The translations under genes and the position numbers were made by a program. This document shows positions 44,504 to 53,311 of a stretch of DNA of 64,000 nt, piece by piece. The stretch is from Methylosarcina fibrata AML-C10 (lineage in GTDB: Bacteria; Pseudomonadota; Gammaproteobacteria; Methylococcales; Methylomonadaceae): positions 3,741,786-3,805,785 of the forward strand of contig NZ_KB889965.1 of the NCBI RefSeq assembly GCF_000372865.1, written 5' to 3'. The notes below the pieces were generated by a model that made no database searches, was not told the DNA's origin, and worked only from the letters and a program-made list of their open reading frames with translations. Position 1 is the stretch's first letter, and each line of letters begins with the position of its first letter.

Positions 44504-44516
44504 GCGGGAGTAATTT

Positions 44517-44984
44517 TTGTTTAGGGGCATCAGTTCGATCAATCTGGATGACAAAGGACGTCTGGCAATTCCCACCAAGTATCGGGAAGAACTGGTGGAA
44601 TGCTGTGACCGTCAATTGATCGTCACTGTCGCCGTCGACGAGCGTTGTAACGGTGAGCCCGGATGTTTGTGGCTTTATCCTCTTCCTGAGTGGGAGAAAG
44701 TCGAAAAAACCATCAAAGCATTGCCTACTTTGAATAAAATGGCGGACAAGCTTCGGCGTTTTGTTATCGGAAACGCTTCGGAATGCGAAATGGACAATCA
44801 GGGAAGATTATTGTTGCCCGAAAGACTTAGACGCTACGCCAAGATGGACAAGAAAATCTTTCTGGTCGGGCAGCTCAGTAAATTTGAGATCTGGAACGAA
44901 GACGCCTGGACAGCCAAGGAAAACGAATGGCTGAACGGCGATGACGACGAAGGTTTGGAAGCGCTCGGGCCGATTACCTTTTAG
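44517..44984 (+). CDS. mraZ: Transcriptional regulator MraZ
   Basis: AbrB/SpoVT-fold DNA-binding protein that represses its own dcw operon. It has 155 residues with two tandem MraZ domains: FRGISSINLDDKGRLAIPTK (N-terminal) and NASECEMDNQGRLLLPERLR (from about 82). The start is TTG at 44517, after GGGAG; reading MFRGISSIN, it agrees exactly with the family N-terminus (usually MFRGA..N.DxKGR), so a non-ATG start is likely genuine. It lies 57 nt downstream of the promoter's -10 box, with the operator in between. Confidence 0.94.
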   Translation: MFRGISSINLDDKGRLAIPTKYREELVECCDRQLIVTVAVDERCNGEPGCLWLYPLPEWEKVEKTIKALPTLNKMADKLRRFVIGNASECEMDNQGRLLLPERLRRYAKMDKKIFLVGQLSKFEIWNEDAWTAKENEWLNGDDDEGLEALGPITF

Positions 44985-45002
44985 TCCGGGGATTTGTTTA
45001 TT

Positions 45003-45929
45003 ATGAAACATTTGCCCGTCATGTATGCAGAAGCACTGGAGCAGCTCGCCATAAAAAAGGAAGGTATTTATGTCGACTGCACTTTTGGGCGCGGTGGCCA
45101 CAGTCAGGGAATCTTGAGCCGGTTGAACGATTCCGGCCGATTGCTGGCCATGGACAGAGATCTTGTAGCGATCGATTCGGAAGCAGCGCAAACCTTATTG
45201 AAAGACAAACGGTTTAAGTTAAGGCACTGTTGTTTTTCGGAATTGGAAAGCGTGGTGGCCGATGAGGGATGGACGGGGAAAGTCGAGGGGATTTTATTGG
45301 ATCTGGGGGTTTCCTCGCCTCAGCTTGACGACCCCGAGAGGGGGTTCAGTTTTTTGCGGGATGGACCGCTGGATATGCGAATGGCCCGGCATGTCGGGCT
45401 TTCCGCGGAGCAGTGGCTGGCTCAGGTAACGGAAAAGGATCTGGCAAAGGTCTTGTTCGAGTACGGTGAAGAGCGGTTTGCGCGGCGCATAGCCAGAGCT
45501 GTTATAGAAAGCAGAGCGAAAACTCCGATCACGACGACACGGCAGTTGGCCGATTTGGTCGAGAATTCGCTCCCTTTCAGGGAGAAACACAAACATCCGG
45601 CAACACGCACTTTTCAGGCCATACGCATCGAAATCAACAGGGAGCTGGACGAACTCAAGGAAGCACTGCAGCAATCCGTTCGTGTTTTAAAGCCGGGCGG
45701 CCGATTAGTGGTCATCTCTTTTCATTCTCTGGAAGACAGAATGGTCAAGCAGTTTATCAGGTCTGAATCGGGGGCTAAATTTGATCCGGGCAAGCTGCCG
45801 GTGAAAGAGGCCGACATAAGTAAAGGCATGCTGAAAAAAATCGGCAAGGCGATCAAGGCCGGTGATCGGGAAATCGGGCAGAATCCCAGGGCACGCAGCG
45901 CAGTGATGCGGGTGGCCGAGAGAGTTTAA
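45003..45929 (+). CDS. rsmH: 16S rRNA m4C1402 methyltransferase RsmH
   Basis: SAM-dependent N4-methylation of cytidine 1402 in 16S rRNA (formerly MraW). It has 308 residues. The opening KHLPVMYAEALEQL matches the family; SAM binding is YVDCTFGRGGHSQGILSRL, then LLDLGVSSPQLDDPERGFSF and GPLDMRM, and GGRLVVISFHSLEDRMVKQF. ATG at 45003 is 18 nt past the mraZ stop; a TTG at 44994 is in frame but less conserved. Its stop is followed at once by the ftsL ATG. Confidence 0.96.
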   Translation: MKHLPVMYAEALEQLAIKKEGIYVDCTFGRGGHSQGILSRLNDSGRLLAMDRDLVAIDSEAAQTLLKDKRFKLRHCCFSELESVVADEGWTGKVEGILLDLGVSSPQLDDPERGFSFLRDGPLDMRMARHVGLSAEQWLAQVTEKDLAKVLFEYGEERFARRIARAVIESRAKTPITTTRQLADLVENSLPFREKHKHPATRTFQAIRIEINRELDELKEALQQSVRVLKPGGRLVVISFHSLEDRMVKQFIRSESGAKFDPGKLPVKEADISKGMLKKIGKAIKAGDREIGQNPRARSAVMRVAERV

Positions 45930-46202
45930 ATGACAAAATATCATTTCATGCTGGCCGGCGTCCTGCTGTCCGGATTGCTGGCGTCGGCGCTGGGGGCGAT
46001 TTACAGTAAATACTATTCGCGCCTGGTTTTTATCGAGATTCAAAAGCAGGAAAGAATCCTGGATCAATACGAAGTGGACTGGGGGAAATTGCAATTGGAA
46101 CTGACGACTTTGGCCGAACACGACCGGATTGAACAACTGGCGCGGCAGCACTTAAAACTGACCATGCCGCAACGGGATAAAATAGTTTATTTAAAACCGT
46201 AA
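45930..46202 (+). CDS. ftsL: Cell division protein FtsL
   Basis: A 90-residue bitopic divisome protein bridging FtsQ/FtsB and FtsW/FtsI. A short cytoplasmic start is followed by one transmembrane segment (about 5-27; FMLAGVLLSGLLASALGAIY), then a periplasmic leucine-zipper-like helix (KQERILDQYEVDWGKLQLEL). Sequence identity is low in this family, so position between rsmH and ftsI supports the call. It begins directly after the rsmH TAA and ends directly before the ftsI ATG, with no intergenic bases. Confidence 0.9.
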   Translation: MTKYHFMLAGVLLSGLLASALGAIYSKYYSRLVFIEIQKQERILDQYEVDWGKLQLELTTLAEHDRIEQLARQHLKLTMPQRDKIVYLKP

Positions 46203-48014
46203 ATGCTGGACTATCAACGAAAAAGCAAAACGAAAGCCGGTGATGGCGATTATTCGTCCAGAAGAAAGTTCGTTGTTTCATTCATGATGGCTTGTATGGC
46301 CGTGCTTGTTTTAAAGGCAGTGGATTTGCAGGTTTTGAACAAGGACTTCCTTAAGGAACAGGGAGACAAGAAACATGTAGACGACGTGTCGGTGTCCGCT
46401 TACCGAGGAATGATCAAGGACCGAAACGGAGAGCCGCTGGCGATTAGTACACCGGTGCAATCCATCTGGGTGAATCCCAGGGAACATCATCTGGCGGAGA
46501 TCAGTTTCATCGAGAAGCTGAAAAAACATAAGCAACCGGACGAGCAAATTGCCGAGGAACTGAAAAATTACCGATCGGCGGACCGCAAACACATCAGCCA
46601 AATGGAAAAAGTGCTGGAGTTGCCTCAAGGCAAAGTGGCCAAGTTGTTTAACAGCGATCCCACCCGGCAATTTGCGTATGTGGTTCGCCGGATCAGTCCC
46701 GGTGACGCTGAGAAGGTGAAGAATTTAAACCTGCCGGGGGTAAATTTCGATCGAGAGTTCAAACGCTTCTATCCGGCGGGTGCCGTTTCGGCGCATATCG
46801 TGGGATTCACCGATCTGAACGATATCGGACAGGAAGGCATGGAGAAAGGGTATGAAGCCCTGTTGAAAGGCATTCCGGGAAAAAAACGGGTCATCCGGGA
46901 CGGCAAGCGTCAGATTATCGATGACGTAGAAAATATAAAAGAACCCGTCTCCGGCGGAACCCTGGAGCTGAGCATCGATCAGCGCATTCAGTATCTGGCT
47001 TATCGTGAGTTGCAGTCGGCGGTGGAAGCGCATAAGGCCAAGTCGGGTACTTTAGTGGTATTGGATGCGAAAAACGGCGAAATACTGGCGGCGGTCAACC
47101 AGCCCTCCTTCAATCCGAATGTAAGAGAGGATTTAAAGGAAAACTTATACAGAAACCGCGCCTTTACGGAAGTGTTCGAGCCGGGCTCGACGGTAAAACC
47201 GTTCGTCGTGGCCGCTGCGCTGGATGGGGGGTATGTCCGTCCCAACGATATTTTTTACACGCATGGAATCTTTGAGATCGGTCGTCATCAGGTTAAGGAC
47301 GTGCATAACTACGGAGCTCTCGATTTAACGCACGTGTTGAAAAAATCCAGCAATATCGCGGTGAGTCAAATGGCCTTGAAGATGCCGCCGAAATATCTCT
47401 GGAATCTTTACCATCAGCTTGGCTTTGGTACGGCGTCCAATGCGGGCTTTCCCAAAGAGGCAAGCGGTATTTTGACGGATTACCGGAAATGGCAGGATTT
47501 CGACCGGGCGATTCTGTCGTTCGGCTATGGTCTGAACGCTTCGGCGGTGCAACTGGCAAGAGCGTATACGGCCCTGGCTGACGACGGCATGCTGCATTCG
47601 GTCAGTTTGCTGAAGCGGGAGGAAGATCCGGATGCGCATCGGGTTTTTTCCGCGAAGACGGCTCAGAGCGTAAGAACCATGATGGAAAGCGTGATCATGA
47701 AAGACGGCACCGCTTATGAAGCCCGCGTGGACGGCTATACCGTTGCCGGAAAAACCGGGACCGTAAAAAAAGCGGGGCGCGGAGGATACAGCAGCAACAA
47801 ATATTTTGCGGTTTTTGCCGGCTTGGCGCCGGCCAGGGATCCGCGGTTGATCATTACGGTAATGATCGACGAACCTTCGGCCGGGGAATATTACGGTGGG
47901 CTGGTATCGGCGCCCGTGTTTTCCAAGGTAATGGCCGGAGCCTTGAGAATCCTGGGCATCGCTCCCGATCAGCAGAGCACCATGCCCCTGTTGTTGACCC
48001 GTAATGATTCTTGA
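46203..48014 (+). CDS. ftsI: Septal peptidoglycan transpeptidase FtsI (PBP3)
   Basis: Class B penicillin-binding protein that cross-links septal murein with FtsW. It has 603 residues. A transmembrane anchor (about 22-40; FVVSFMMACMAVLVLKAVDL) and an N-terminal pedestal with YRGMIKDRNGEPLAISTPV precede the transpeptidase domain: active-site SxxK in EPGSTVKPF (Ser about 329), SSN in KKSSNIAVSQM (about 382) and KTG in VAGKTGTVKK (about 517). Its 3' end overlaps murE by 11 nt. Length and motif spacing are normal for the family. Confidence 0.96.
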   Translation: MLDYQRKSKTKAGDGDYSSRRKFVVSFMMACMAVLVLKAVDLQVLNKDFLKEQGDKKHVDDVSVSAYRGMIKDRNGEPLAISTPVQSIWVNPREHHLAEISFIEKLKKHKQPDEQIAEELKNYRSADRKHISQMEKVLELPQGKVAKLFNSDPTRQFAYVVRRISPGDAEKVKNLNLPGVNFDREFKRFYPAGAVSAHIVGFTDLNDIGQEGMEKGYEALLKGIPGKKRVIRDGKRQIIDDVENIKEPVSGGTLELSIDQRIQYLAYRELQSAVEAHKAKSGTLVVLDAKNGEILAAVNQPSFNPNVREDLKENLYRNRAFTEVFEPGSTVKPFVVAAALDGGYVRPNDIFYTHGIFEIGRHQVKDVHNYGALDLTHVLKKSSNIAVSQMALKMPPKYLWNLYHQLGFGTASNAGFPKEASGILTDYRKWQDFDRAILSFGYGLNASAVQLARAYTALADDGMLHSVSLLKREEDPDAHRVFSAKTAQSVRTMMESVIMKDGTAYEARVDGYTVAGKTGTVKKAGRGGYSSNKYFAVFAGLAPARDPRLIITVMIDEPSAGEYYGGLVSAPVFSKVMAGALRILGIAPDQQSTMPLLLTRNDS

Positions 48015-49509
48015 AACAGCCTTGCAACTGAGTCAGTTACTGGCAGGGATCGCGGTGGTTGCCGAAGACCGGTTGGTAACCGGCCTGTCGCTGGACAGCC
48101 GGACGCTTGTGCCGGGAGATGTGTTCATCGCCTTGGCCGGTTCCAGGCAGCATGGCTTGACGCATCTTGATGAAGCCGTCCGGAAGGGGGCCTGTGCGGT
48201 GGTGTTTGACCCCGCCGGAGATACGGCCGGTTTTGCCCTTCAGTTAAAGAGAATACCGCATATTGCAGTAGATCATCTGGAACTGAAACTCGGGGACGTG
48301 GCGGCGCGTTTTTACGGGGATCCGTCGCGCCGGCTTGACGTTATCGGCTTGACCGGCACCAACGGCAAAACCTCCTGCAGCCAGTTTCTGGGCCAGTTAC
48401 TGGACGATTGCGGCATTATCGGAACCTTGGGCTGGGGCGAATGGGGCAAGCTGAACGAAACATTGAACACCACGCCGGACGCCTTGGCCGTGCAACGGAT
48501 TCTGGCTCAACTGGCGGCCGAGCAAAAAAAATCGGTGGCCATGGAAGTTTCGTCGCACGGCCTGGAACAGGGGCGAGTAAACGGCGTTCGGTTTAAAGGC
48601 GCGGTATTGACGAACATCAGCCGGGATCATCTGGATTATCACGGCTCTATGGAAGCTTACGTGCAGGCCAAAATGAAGCTGTTCGATAAACCGGATTTGT
48701 CCTTTGCGGTCGTGAACCTGGACGACGATTACAGCAACCGCGTGCTGGCGACTGTTCCTAAGAACGTGGCGTTATGGGGATACAGTCGGCAGGGGAACAA
48801 AACGGCACAGGCCGAGTGTCTCGCGCCGGAACGGATCGCCTACCAGGCGGACGGCATTGAATTCGACGTGCGTTGGCAGCATGAATGCCAACGGATACGA
48901 ATCCCGCTGTTCGGCGAGTTCAATATCGATAACGTGTTGGCGGTTTTAGCCGTCATGCTGGCCTTGGGTCATTCGTTGGAAGAGTCGGCTCGCAGGTTAC
49001 GCTCGCTGAAGCCGGTCGCGGGCCGGATGGAGCGTTTCGGTGGCGGCCGGGCTCCGGTCGTATTCGTCGATTATGCGCATACGCCCGATGCGGTGGAAAA
49101 AGTGTTGTCGAGCGTAAGAAAACATTGTAACTCGGCGGTGTGGGTCGTATTGGGCTGCGGCGGCAATCGGGACCGCGGCAAGCGGCCCGAAATGGGCGCC
49201 ATCGCCGAACGGTGGGCGGATCAGGTCATCCTGACGGACGACAATCCGCGTTTTGAGGACGGCCAGGCGATCGTCGACGACATCGCATCGGGATGCCGCA
49301 TGGAAAAGGTGAAAGTGATCCGAGATCGGGAAAAAGCCATACAAACCGCTGTTTTGCAGGCACAACCGGACGACTATGTCGTCATTGCCGGCAAAGGCCA
49401 TGAGCAGTATCAGGAAATAAACGGCGTAAAGCTGCCATTTAGTGACGCCGGAATCGTAGCAGCGGCATTAAATAAGAGAGCGGATCAAAATGCAATTGTT
49501 GTTGAGTGA
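48004..49509 (+). CDS. murE: UDP-MurNAc-L-Ala-D-Glu:meso-DAP ligase
   Basis: Adds meso-diaminopimelate to the UDP-MurNAc dipeptide. It has 501 residues. ATP loop VIGLTGTNGKTSCSQFLGQL, MEVSSHGLEQGRVNGV, the central GRMERFGGGRAPVVFVDYAH and the DAP-recognition region LTDDNPRFEDGQAI. The DDNPR motif indicates meso-DAP rather than lysine specificity and links to DapF encoded at 3 kb. The start codon lies inside the ftsI end, and its own end overlaps murF by 20 nt, both signs of coupled translation. Confidence 0.96.
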   Translation: MILETALQLSQLLAGIAVVAEDRLVTGLSLDSRTLVPGDVFIALAGSRQHGLTHLDEAVRKGACAVVFDPAGDTAGFALQLKRIPHIAVDHLELKLGDVAARFYGDPSRRLDVIGLTGTNGKTSCSQFLGQLLDDCGIIGTLGWGEWGKLNETLNTTPDALAVQRILAQLAAEQKKSVAMEVSSHGLEQGRVNGVRFKGAVLTNISRDHLDYHGSMEAYVQAKMKLFDKPDLSFAVVNLDDDYSNRVLATVPKNVALWGYSRQGNKTAQAECLAPERIAYQADGIEFDVRWQHECQRIRIPLFGEFNIDNVLAVLAVMLALGHSLEESARRLRSLKPVAGRMERFGGGRAPVVFVDYAHTPDAVEKVLSSVRKHCNSAVWVVLGCGGNRDRGKRPEMGAIAERWADQVILTDDNPRFEDGQAIVDDIASGCRMEKVKVIRDREKAIQTAVLQAQPDDYVVIAGKGHEQYQEINGVKLPFSDAGIVAAALNKRADQNAIVVE

Positions 49510-50851
49510 AATTTCCAGATGGGTGGGCGGCGATCTGATCGGTAACGACGTGACCGTTTCTTCGGTCGGCATCGATACCAGGACGATTCAGCCGGGTGCT
49601 CTCTATATTGCCATCAAGGGGAAGACTTTTGACGGTAACGATTTTATCGAACAGGCTGAGCAAGGCGGGGCCGTCGCAGCCATTGTTCGAAAGGGCGTCA
49701 CGGCAGGAATACCGCACGTAACGGTGGCCGATACTCGTTTCGCTCTGGCCGAACTGGCGGGAGCCTGGCGCCGAACCCTGCCGGCATCGATCGTCGGCGT
49801 TACCGGGAGCAACGGCAAGACCACCGTCAAGGAAATGGTTGCCGCGATTCTTTCGGTTAACGGTCAGGTGCTCTACACCCCGGGGAACTTGAACAACGAC
49901 ATCGGCGTGCCTTTAACTTTGCTGCGCCTGAACGAGCAGCATCGGTACGGAGTGATCGAGATGGGCGCCAACCATCACGGCGAAATCGAATATACTAGCC
50001 GCTATGCTCGGTCCGACGTGGTGATTCTCACCAATGCCGGCCCCGCTCATATCGAAGGTTTCGGCAGTGTGGAAGGAGTCGCCCGGGCCAAGGGTGAAAT
50101 CATCCGCACGTTGGGCCGGGACGGCGTGGCCGTCATTAATCGCGACGACCGTTATTACGATTACTGGAAGTCGCTGGCGGGCGACAGGAAAACCCTGTCT
50201 TTCGGACTGCACGACCGGGCGGACCTGACGGCGAAAGCGATTAGAACAGGTATTGTCGACAACCGTTTCGCCACGGCGTTTCAACTGGTAAGCGCCGGCG
50301 GTTCCGCCGAGTGCGTTCTGCAACTGGCCGGCCGGCACAACGTCGTCAACGCCTTGGCCGCTGCAGCCGCCGCTCGTGCATTGGGCATCGGCCTGGATCA
50401 GATTGTATCGGGATTGAAAACATTGCAGCCGGTTACCGGAAGATTGCAGCCTTTGATCGGCCGCAAAGGCAATGTGGTTATCGATGATACCTATAACGCC
50501 AATTCGGCCTCTCTGAAAGCGGCCGTGGATGTTTTAATCGGCCTGGACGGCGAGCCCTGGCTCGTTTTAGGCGCTTTCGGCGAATTGGGATCGGACAGCC
50601 TGAAAATACATAAAGAAATGGGTGAAATGATTAAGGCCGGCGGCGTTACTCGGCTCTTTGCTGTGGGTGAGGATGCCCGGGCTACCGTCGACAGCTTCGG
50701 CAGGGGCGCTGCTTTTTTTGAGACGCAGGAACAGTTGATTGCGTCGCTGGTTCAAGAATTAACAGGGGAGGAAACGATATTGGTTAAAGGGTCGAGAAGC
50801 CAGCGCATGGAAAATGTTGTGGCTGCCCTGGTGGATAATTTCAGGGTTTAA
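49490..50851 (+). CDS. murF: UDP-MurNAc-tripeptide:D-Ala-D-Ala ligase
   Basis: Completes the UDP-MurNAc-pentapeptide. It has 453 residues with the Mur ligase fold: N-terminal domain with SVGIDTRTIQPGALYIAIKG, ATP loop VGVTGSNGKTTVKEMVAAIL, EMGANHHGEIEYTSR, and C-terminal VTGRLQPLIGRKGNVVIDDT followed by YNANSAS. These are typical MurF signatures. It uses the D-Ala-D-Ala supplied by DdlB at 58 kb. Overlaps murE at its start and is followed after 3 nt by mraY. Confidence 0.96.
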   Translation: MQLLLSEISRWVGGDLIGNDVTVSSVGIDTRTIQPGALYIAIKGKTFDGNDFIEQAEQGGAVAAIVRKGVTAGIPHVTVADTRFALAELAGAWRRTLPASIVGVTGSNGKTTVKEMVAAILSVNGQVLYTPGNLNNDIGVPLTLLRLNEQHRYGVIEMGANHHGEIEYTSRYARSDVVILTNAGPAHIEGFGSVEGVARAKGEIIRTLGRDGVAVINRDDRYYDYWKSLAGDRKTLSFGLHDRADLTAKAIRTGIVDNRFATAFQLVSAGGSAECVLQLAGRHNVVNALAAAAAARALGIGLDQIVSGLKTLQPVTGRLQPLIGRKGNVVIDDTYNANSASLKAAVDVLIGLDGEPWLVLGAFGELGSDSLKIHKEMGEMIKAGGVTRLFAVGEDARATVDSFGRGAAFFETQEQLIASLVQELTGEETILVKGSRSQRMENVVAALVDNFRV

Positions 50852-50854
50852 GCC

Positions 50855-51937
50855 ATGCTACTTTATTTTGCGGATTATTTGATGACGTTCGACAGCGGTT
50901 TCAGAGTGTTTCACTATCTGACCTTCCGCGCCATTCTGGGCGTGCTGACCTCGCTGACGATCAGTTTTATCGTGGGTCCCACGATGATCAGGAAGTTGAG
51001 CCGAAAAAAGATAGGTCAGGCCATTCGTGAATTGGGTCCTCAGTCCCATTACGAGAAAAAAGGCACTCCGACGATGGGCGGAACCCTGATACTGGTCGCC
51101 ATCGCCGTCAGCACCCTGCTGTGGGCCGACTTGAGCAACCGTTACATCTGGGTCATCCTGCTGGTGACTCTGGGTTACGGCGTTATCGGTTTTATTGACG
51201 ATTACAGGAAAGTCATCAAGAACAACAGCGACGGCTTGTCGGCCAAGGCCAAATATTTATGGCAGTCGATCATCGGTCTCGCGGCGGCGGTGTTTTTATA
51301 CGAAACCGCGCAGGTTCCGGCGGAAACGCAACTGGTCGTGCCTTTTTTCAAGGACGTCATGCTGAACATGGGCTGGGTCTACGTCGTATTGACCTACTTT
51401 GTCATTGTCGGCACCAGTAATGCCGTCAATCTGACCGACGGTCTGGACGGTCTGGCGATCATGCCGACGGTCATGGTGGCAAGCGGCCTGGGCGTTTTCG
51501 CCTATTTGTCCGGGCATCTCGAATTCTCGAATTATCTGGCCATTCCCTATTTGCCCAATGCCGGCGAATTGATCGTTTTTTGCGCCTCGCTGGTGGGCGC
51601 CGGCCTGGGCTTTTTATGGTTTAACGCTTACCCGGCCATGGTCTTCATGGGCGACGTGGGCGCTCTGGCTTTGGGCGGCGCTTTGGGGGTCCTGGCGGTT
51701 CTGGTCAGACAGGAAATCGTTCTGGTGATCATGGGCGGCGTGTTCGTCATGGAGACGGTATCGGTCATTATTCAGGTTGCCTCTTTTAAAATGACCGGCA
51801 AACGAGTATTCCGGATGGCGCCCATTCATCATCATTTCGAGTTGAAAGGCTGGCCCGAGCCGCGAGTCATCGTGCGTTTCTGGATCATTACCGTCATCCT
51901 GGTGCTCATTGGTTTGGCGACGTTAAAACTGAGATAA
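50855..51937 (+). CDS. mraY: Phospho-MurNAc-pentapeptide translocase MraY
   Basis: Inner-membrane transferase making lipid I from UDP-MurNAc-pentapeptide and undecaprenyl phosphate. It has 360 residues and about ten transmembrane segments. Conserved signatures: [40 protein letters not shown] (Asp pair), [40 protein letters not shown] and the [11 protein letters not shown] loop. Length is identical to the E. coli enzyme. 3-nt gaps on both sides place it firmly in the operon. Confidence 0.97.
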   Translation: MLLYFADYLMTFDSGFRVFHYLTFRAILGVLTSLTISFIVGPTMIRKLSRKKIGQAIRELGPQSHYEKKGTPTMGGTLILVAIAVSTLLWADLSNRYIWVILLVTLGYGVIGFIDDYRKVIKNNSDGLSAKAKYLWQSIIGLAAAVFLYETAQVPAETQLVVPFFKDVMLNMGWVYVVLTYFVIVGTSNAVNLTDGLDGLAIMPTVMVASGLGVFAYLSGHLEFSNYLAIPYLPNAGELIVFCASLVGAGLGFLWFNAYPAMVFMGDVGALALGGALGVLAVLVRQEIVLVIMGGVFVMETVSVIIQVASFKMTGKRVFRMAPIHHHFELKGWPEPRVIVRFWIITVILVLIGLATLKLR

Positions 51938-51940
51938 CCG

Positions 51941-53311
51941 ATGGATAAGGCAGCGATTATTGCGTCATTGAAGCAGAAAGTGGCTCTGGATCCGGAGAAG
52001 GCCAAGGTGCTGGTCGTCGGTCTCGGCGTGACCGGACTTTCCGTGGCGCGCTTCCTGTGCGAGCTGGGCTATCGGTTCGCCATCACCGACAGTCGCGACA
52101 AGCCGCCCTTTATCGAGGAATTTTTTCGGCAAATGCCGGATACGCCGGTCTTTACCGGCGGTTTCGACGACGGCGCCTTTAAGGTGGCCACTCACCTGAT
52201 CGTCAGCCCCGGCGTTTCGCTGCACGAAAAAGCGATCATCAAGGCGATAGCGGGCGGAGTGAAAATCGTCAGCGATATCGATTTGTTCTCCTGCTCGGTC
52301 CATGCCCCGATTATTGCCATCACGGGATCGAACGGCAAAAGTACGGTCACGACGATGGTCGGAGAAATGGCGAGAATGGCCGGAAAAAAGGTCGGCGTCG
52401 GCGGCAATCTGGGGACGCCGGTGCTGGATCTGCTGGATCAGCCGGCAGAAACGTATGTGCTTGAGCTGTCGAGTTTTCAGTTGGAAAGAACTTCGGTATT
52501 GAATGCTGCGTCGGCGACCGTTCTCAACGTGACCGCCGACCATCTGGACAGGCATGCCGATCTGGCCGAATACGCAAGAGAAAAACAACGGATATTCGGC
52601 GGCGACGGGGTAATGGTGCTCAATGCCGACGACGCCACGGTCATGGCCATGCAGGAGCCGGGCAGAAAGACGTTCACCTTTTCTATCGCCGGCAAGGCTG
52701 ATTTTTATCTGGAGATCCGGGACGGCGCCGAATGGCTGATGCATAACGGCGAATGCCTGATGTCACGCAAGGATTTGCCTCTGGTAGGCCGCCATAACGC
52801 CGCCAATGCGCTGGCGGCGCTGGCGCTGGGAACGGCCGTAGGATTGGATCCGGTAGTCATGTGCAGCGCCTTGAAAAGCTTCAAGGGTCTGGCCCACCGC
52901 ATGCAGCGGGTTGCCGAGATCGACGGCATCGTCTGGGTCAACGACTCGAAAGCCACCAACATCGGAGCCTGCATCGCCGCGCTCCAGGGCAGCGACGGCA
53001 AAGTGATACTGATTGCCGGGGGCGATGCCAAAGGCGCGGACATGAAGGAGCTGACGCCGGTCATTAAAGAGAAGGTCAAGAGCGTGGTGTTGATGGGCAA
53101 GGATGCGGAATTGATCCGGCAGGCGTTAAACGGCTGCGTTCCGGTTTATTTTGCCGCCAACATGAGCGACGCGGTAAAAACCGCCGCCAATCTCGCGGAC
53201 CGGGGCGAAAGCGTGCTGCTTTCGCCGGCCTGCGCCAGTCTCGATCAGTACAAGAATTATCAGGACCGAGGCGAAAAATTTACCGAAGCGGTATTGGAGC
53301 TGGTGGCATGA
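51941..53311 (+). CDS. murD: UDP-MurNAc-L-Ala:D-Glu ligase
   Basis: Adds D-glutamate to UDP-MurNAc-L-alanine. It has 456 residues. The N-terminal Rossmann-like loop is VLVVGLGVTGLSVARFLCEL, the ATP loop IAITGSNGKSTVTTMVGEMA, then the YVLELSSFQLE segment, HRMQRVAEIDGIVWVNDSKA and the C-terminal LLSPACASLDQYKNYQDRGE. These are MurD-specific. An N-terminal extension of roughly 15 residues before the Rossmann loop is a little longer than in E. coli. Its stop overlaps the ftsW start by 4 nt (ATGA). Confidence 0.96.
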   Translation: MDKAAIIASLKQKVALDPEKAKVLVVGLGVTGLSVARFLCELGYRFAITDSRDKPPFIEEFFRQMPDTPVFTGGFDDGAFKVATHLIVSPGVSLHEKAIIKAIAGGVKIVSDIDLFSCSVHAPIIAITGSNGKSTVTTMVGEMARMAGKKVGVGGNLGTPVLDLLDQPAETYVLELSSFQLERTSVLNAASATVLNVTADHLDRHADLAEYAREKQRIFGGDGVMVLNADDATVMAMQEPGRKTFTFSIAGKADFYLEIRDGAEWLMHNGECLMSRKDLPLVGRHNAANALAALALGTAVGLDPVVMCSALKSFKGLAHRMQRVAEIDGIVWVNDSKATNIGACIAALQGSDGKVILIAGGDAKGADMKELTPVIKEKVKSVVLMGKDAELIRQALNGCVPVYFAANMSDAVKTAANLADRGESVLLSPACASLDQYKNYQDRGEKFTEAVLELVA

